The notes under the pieces were generated by a model, which had not been told where the DNA came from, made no database searches, and worked only from the letters and a program-made list of their open reading frames with translations. A program made the position numbers and the translations under genes. From Brevibacillus_H ginsengisoli (lineage in GTDB: Bacteria > Bacillota > Bacilli > Brevibacillales > Brevibacillaceae), in contig NZ_JBNJQR010000011.1 in the NCBI RefSeq assembly GCF_050113715.1, positions 124,001 through 188,000 of the forward strand: a DNA stretch of 64,000 nucleotides. Direction: 5' to 3'. Numbering within the stretch: position 1 is the first letter of the stretch; the number at the start of each line of letters is the position of its first letter. Of this stretch, positions 60,967 to 64,000 are shown piece after piece.

Positions 60967-62418
60967 ATGAAAACCGCACTACCCAAGCAATTTGTGACAA
61001 GAATGGCTGATCTTCTAGGGAATCAGCTGCAAGCTTTTCTCCATACTTACGAAGAGTCTCCTCTGCATGGACTCCGGATTAACCCGTTGAAGAGTTCTAT
61101 AGAGGAATTGACAAGCAAGCCAACCTTTACCCTGCAAAGCGTCCCATGGTGTGACTATGGATTCTATTATCCCGCTTCCGAGCGCCCTGGGAAACATCCT
61201 CATCATGCCGCAGGACTCTACTACTTGCAAGAGCCGAGCGCAATGGCGGTAGCTGGAGCCGTTGGAGTCGAACCGGGAGAGACGATTCTGGATCTGTGTG
61301 CCGCACCAGGCGGCAAGTCTACACAGCTGGCCGGTTACCTCCAAGGAGATGGGCTCTTGATCTCTAATGAAATCCACCCGACGAGAGCCAAAGCCCTATC
61401 GGAAAATATTGAACGGCTTGGGATCACCAACGCCATCGTGACCAATGAAACACCAGAACGCCTAAGAGACCACTTCCCGCTCTTTTTCGATCGGATTCTT
61501 GTCGATGCGCCTTGCTCAGGTGAAGGCATGTTCCGCAAATTGCCCGAAGCTATAGACGATTGGTCGGAGGAAAAAGTTCTGGAGTGCCACCGTATGCAAA
61601 CAGATATTTTGGATGCCGCTCATCAGATGCTCAAGCCAGGAGGTACTCTTGTCTATTCTACTTGTACCTTCGCCCCGTTGGAAAATGAACGGACGATTGA
61701 GGAGTTTCTTCAGAATTATCCCGACTATCAGCTGGAGCTGGTGCCTCATGCCGAGCTTTTTGCCCAAGGACAGCCGGAATGGTCCCGCTCCCAGGATCCT
61801 GCATTGAGTAAGACCTCCCGTTTGTGGCCGCATCTACTGAACGGAGAGGGGCATTATTTGGCCAAGCTGATCAAACCCCTAGACGATGTTCAAGAAGCTA
61901 CTGAATCAAGTCTTGCCATCCAGGATTCAGATCAGAAGCGTTCGAATAAAAAAAGAATGGGCCGCAAGTCGGATAAACCATCATCAGGAATTCCCAAGGA
62001 AGCGTTAACCGCATGGGAAGCGTTCGCGAGCGATGCCTTGTACGAGGGGCATAAGAGCCTCTTCCACAATAGATTCACATTGTTTGGCGAGCAGCTATAC
62101 CATCTGCCATCTGATGCGTTCTCCTTAAATGGGTTGAAAATTGTACGAGCAGGCTGGCACCTTGGTACCGTCAAAAAGAATCGGTTGGAGCCTTCTCACG
62201 CCCTGGCATTGGCCATCCGACCAGAACAGGCCAAACGAGTCGTCAACTTCTCAGCTGACGATCCGCAAATCATCCGTTATCTAAAAGGTGAAACGCTTCA
62301 GGCAGATGGTCCCAACGGTTGGACTCTGGTAACTGTAGATGGTTATTCCATTGGCTGGGGGAAACTAGTGGATGGGCAGTTGAAGAATCATTATCCGAAG
62401 GGGCTACGGTGGGTGTGA
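60967..62418 (+). CDS. rsmF: rRNA cytosine-C5 methyltransferase, RsmF/NOL1-NOP2-Sun family
   Basis: 483 residues from ATG 60967 behind GGAGG. An upstream in-frame ATG at 60805 lies in the divergent gene and lacks a site. SAM motif I LDLCAAPGGKSTQLAGYL, catalytic DAPCSGEGMFRK and the second Cys in VYSTCTFAPLENE. The C-terminal ~100 residues resemble the PUA-like RsmF tail (LPSDAFSLNGLKIVRAGWHLG). Targets 16S or 23S rRNA. Its TGA is followed two bases later by element copy 3. Confidence 0.93.
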   Translation: MKTALPKQFVTRMADLLGNQLQAFLHTYEESPLHGLRINPLKSSIEELTSKPTFTLQSVPWCDYGFYYPASERPGKHPHHAAGLYYLQEPSAMAVAGAVGVEPGETILDLCAAPGGKSTQLAGYLQGDGLLISNEIHPTRAKALSENIERLGITNAIVTNETPERLRDHFPLFFDRILVDAPCSGEGMFRKLPEAIDDWSEEKVLECHRMQTDILDAAHQMLKPGGTLVYSTCTFAPLENERTIEEFLQNYPDYQLELVPHAELFAQGQPEWSRSQDPALSKTSRLWPHLLNGEGHYLAKLIKPLDDVQEATESSLAIQDSDQKRSNKKRMGRKSDKPSSGIPKEALTAWEAFASDALYEGHKSLFHNRFTLFGEQLYHLPSDAFSLNGLKIVRAGWHLGTVKKNRLEPSHALALAIRPEQAKRVVNFSADDPQIIRYLKGETLQADGPNGWTLVTVDGYSIGWGKLVDGQLKNHYPKGLRWV

Positions 62419-62420
62419 GG

Positions 62421-62614
62421 GAAAAGAGCTTCATCCCTTTTCGCTCTGTGGAAGTTCGCGCTGAGGTTAAATAGTCCGTTTCGGTCAATCCGAAAAGGGA
62501 GCCGCCAAACGCTTCGCGCCCCTGCGGGGTTGGGTGGCGGCTAACCACCCTTTTCTCCTTTCCCTACACTGGGTGTCACTTCCAAGGAGGCTGCAAGTGG
62601 ATGAAGCTCTTTTC
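62421..62614 (+). repeat. Structured dispersed element, copy 3 (complete)
   Basis: Left arm GAAAAGAGCTTCATCC (62421) pairs perfectly (16 bp) with GGATGAAGCTCTTTTC (62599). Core GCCGCC (62511) with GGCGGC (62536): the same helix as copies 1-2 with a T:A to C:G pair change. Outer stem CATCC/GGATG against CGTCC/GGACG in copy 1. GAAAAGGG/CCCTTTTC extends the core. No GGGCTTACGCG flank here. Confidence 0.9.
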
Positions 62615-62704
62615 TACCGCGGGGTTTTAAAAGCAAAAGCAAAAACAATTACAAAAACAAATGGCCTCGTCATCTCATACCGAGGTCTTATTCCATATAA
62701 TCTT

Positions 62705-63187
62705 TTATCTCACATTTCGAATGATAAACGAATCCGGTTCCCCATCTTTTCCCTTCACGACTTCAAAAATGGCTTCGTCTCGTGAAAAGCCCATTTGGTT
62801 ATGGATTTCAAAATCACCATTCGATCTCGCGTGTTCAACATATCCTGTGACCTCCTTGTTCTGAACAAAAACAAGTAAATCGATATGATCATGAGTTTCG
62901 ATAGTAGACACTACTTTATGGTTCCACTTAAATCCTAGCTGTTTACTTATCATTTTTGACGAAGTATACGGCGTAAAGATATAGACGTTGTCCCAAGCAA
63001 AAGGTGCTATCTGTGTGAAATCAATGAGTGCTCTCTCATTCGTTTGGCGTTTCTTTTCAACTGCTGATACGATTTGTTGTTCTACTCTCACTTGGTGTTG
63101 GACGTAATCTTCTTTGAAAATAAAGAAGTATACAGCAACTGCAAAAATCATAACAATACTAGCTAGCACAATTAGACCTTTTTTCAT
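62705..63187 (-). CDS. Hypothetical membrane-anchored protein, 160 residues
   Basis: ATG 63187. One N-terminal membrane helix (about 4-24) and an extracellular alpha/beta region (IDLLVFVQNKEVTGYVEHARS, NQMGFSRDEAIFEVVKGKD). No family recognised. Lies near element copy 3. Confidence 0.65.
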   Translation of the reverse strand: MKKGLIVLASIVMIFAVAVYFFIFKEDYVQHQVRVEQQIVSAVEKKRQTNERALIDFTQIAPFAWDNVYIFTPYTSSKMISKQLGFKWNHKVVSTIETHDHIDLLVFVQNKEVTGYVEHARSNGDFEIHNQMGFSRDEAIFEVVKGKDGEPDSFIIRNVR

Positions 63188-63244
63188 TTACTCCCCCAAG
63201 ATTAACCCTCTACCCCCTCCTTTTGGAAACTATAAATCATGATA

Positions 63245-63273
63245 GAAAAAAGAGCTACTTATAGTAAGTAGCC
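63245..63273 (-). terminator. Terminator of the OFA-family transporter gene
   Basis: Minus strand GCTACTT-ACTAT-AAGTAGC then TCTTTTTTC. Confidence 0.8.
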
Positions 63274-63323
63274 CGAATTTAAAGAGTAAACTATTCATAA
63301 TAGATCTTTCGTAATAAATTGAT

Positions 63324-64000
63324 TTAAGATGCTTTTTTCTCTTCCACTCTAGGAGCGAGTGCTTTCTTTTCGATCGCTTTATAGACAAAGTTCAAAATCA
63401 ATCCGGTAACGGCCAATGCGATCGCAATGTAAAATGCATTGGTAAAGTTTCCACCATTCGCAGAGGCAATTTGTGCAGCAATCTTTGGAGCATAGAACGC
63501 GGATGTTGAATAACCGATAAACGTAATACCCCAGTTCACACCTTGATATTTAGGACCGTAATTCTCCATAACAATTGAAGGGAACACACCCATAATTCCA
63601 CCGAAGCAAAGCCCTAAACCAATGATACCAATCGCGAACCCGGTAATTGAACTTACATTGGCTAAGGCAAACATGGCCAAAGCGATAACCGCGTAAATGT
63701 ACATCAATGTGCTGGAACGACCGATTTTATCCGATACGTAACCCCACAGAACACGACCAAGGCAATTGCTCAGAGAATAAAGACTTACATAGAAGGCCGC
63801 TGCAGCCGCAGTCAATCCAAACATATTTTGCCCGATAACCGATGCGTTAGAAGTAATCATTAATCCTGAGAAAGCGCCGATAGCAAACATCAATATAATG
63901 ATATAGAATTTTCCCGTACTCAACATGCCTGTCCATGGAACGCTGTTCACTGTAGCTTTTGGTCCAGTAGTAGGAGGAGTCCAACCTTCTGGCACGTAAT
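63324..64000 (-). CDS. OFA-family MFS transporter, C-terminal part (cut by window edge)
   Basis: At least 225 residues, open at the window end, so the start is not visible. Six helices of the MFS C-terminal half with YVSDKIGRSSTLMYIY (motif A of the second half) and FGGIMGVFPSIVMENYGPKYQGVNWG, which are typical of the oxalate/formate antiporter (OFA) family, as is the incoming YVPEGWTPP linker. Substrate, probably a small carboxylate, unknown. Confidence 0.88.
   Translation of the reverse strand, partial: YVPEGWTPPTTGPKATVNSVPWTGMLSTGKFYIIILMFAIGAFSGLMITSNASVIGQNMFGLTAAAAAFYVSLYSLSNCLGRVLWGYVSDKIGRSSTLMYIYAVIALAMFALANVSSITGFAIGIIGLGLCFGGIMGVFPSIVMENYGPKYQGVNWGITFIGYSTSAFYAPKIAAQIASANGGNFTNAFYIAIALAVTGLILNFVYKAIEKKALAPRVEEKKAS

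Noticed and set aside
1..64000. CRISPR array
   Set aside because: No set of regular direct repeats with unique spacers; only the hexanucleotide tract at 7063 and the dispersed elements repeat.
1..64000. tRNA or rRNA genes
   Set aside because: I saw no acceptor/TPsiC pattern or rRNA segment in any intergenic stretch, but I could not run a covariance search.

Overview
The window is about 64 kb of low-to-medium GC Gram-positive chromosome from an endospore former. Evidence is a complete gerPA-F cluster, a tricistronic GerA-type germination operon, CATAnnnTA-type (sigma-K-like) promoter motifs, a YjcZ-like spore peptide, frequent TTG/GTG starts behind strong AGGAGG sites, and riboswitches typical of Bacillales. 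The gene set and base composition best fit Brevibacillus or a near relative. That genus call is inference; no rRNA is present. I found no tRNA, rRNA, CRISPR array, intact transposase or prophage.

Layout. 1-3.4 kb: cydAB (minus) divergent from a NreB/NreC-like oxygen-sensing two-component system, then a shattered sigma-54 activator remnant. 3.8-9.8 kb: inositol-phosphatase-like protein, thioesterase, EamA transporter, membrane-anchored PIG-L deacetylase with a GNAT, signal peptidase I. 9.9-14.9 kb: ilvD, then an ECF sigma/anti-sigma pair bracketed by a second decayed copy of the ilvD 3' end and its terminator, then an aromatic-acid-exporter-like protein. 15-18 kb: spore island with an Hsp20-like gene, a gerPD paralogue and gerPABCDEF on divergent promoters. 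18-24 kb: GNAT, hotdog thioesterase, a ThyX-like protein, a frameshifted methyltransferase, trmB, an L,D-transpeptidase. 24-31 kb: PBP1A, transketolase, YqgQ, an MFS exporter. 31-39 kb: comB-like gene, an ABC-F ATPase behind a leader-peptide attenuator, secreted YcdB-like and stalk-domain proteins, XapX, DinB, an AraC regulator.

40-43.5 kb is a complete queuosine-precursor operon (yhhQ-queD-queE-queC-queF) behind a preQ1-I-type riboswitch and terminator. 43.6-47.3 kb: polar amino-acid ABC importer and a CDF metal exporter with its own small leader ORF and terminator. 47.5-53 kb: GH15 glucoamylase-like enzyme, SuhB-like phosphatase, hppD, a methyltransferase. 53.3-58 kb: a LysM-3D wall hydrolase under a c-di-AMP (ydaO/yuaA) riboswitch, then gerKB-gerKA-gerKC. 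58-64 kb: a histidine phosphatase, a four-TM protein with a soluble MCP-like partner, an RsmF-type rRNA methyltransferase, and part of an OFA-family MFS transporter.

The most unusual signal is a dispersed ~190-215 bp intergenic element in three full copies (50146, 52984, 62421), with remnants at 3328 and 36942. Each full copy starts 0-2 bases after the stop codon of a plus-strand gene and has complementary ends. Paired arms differ between copies by compensating substitutions, so the folded structure appears to have been selected. No known family was recognised for it.
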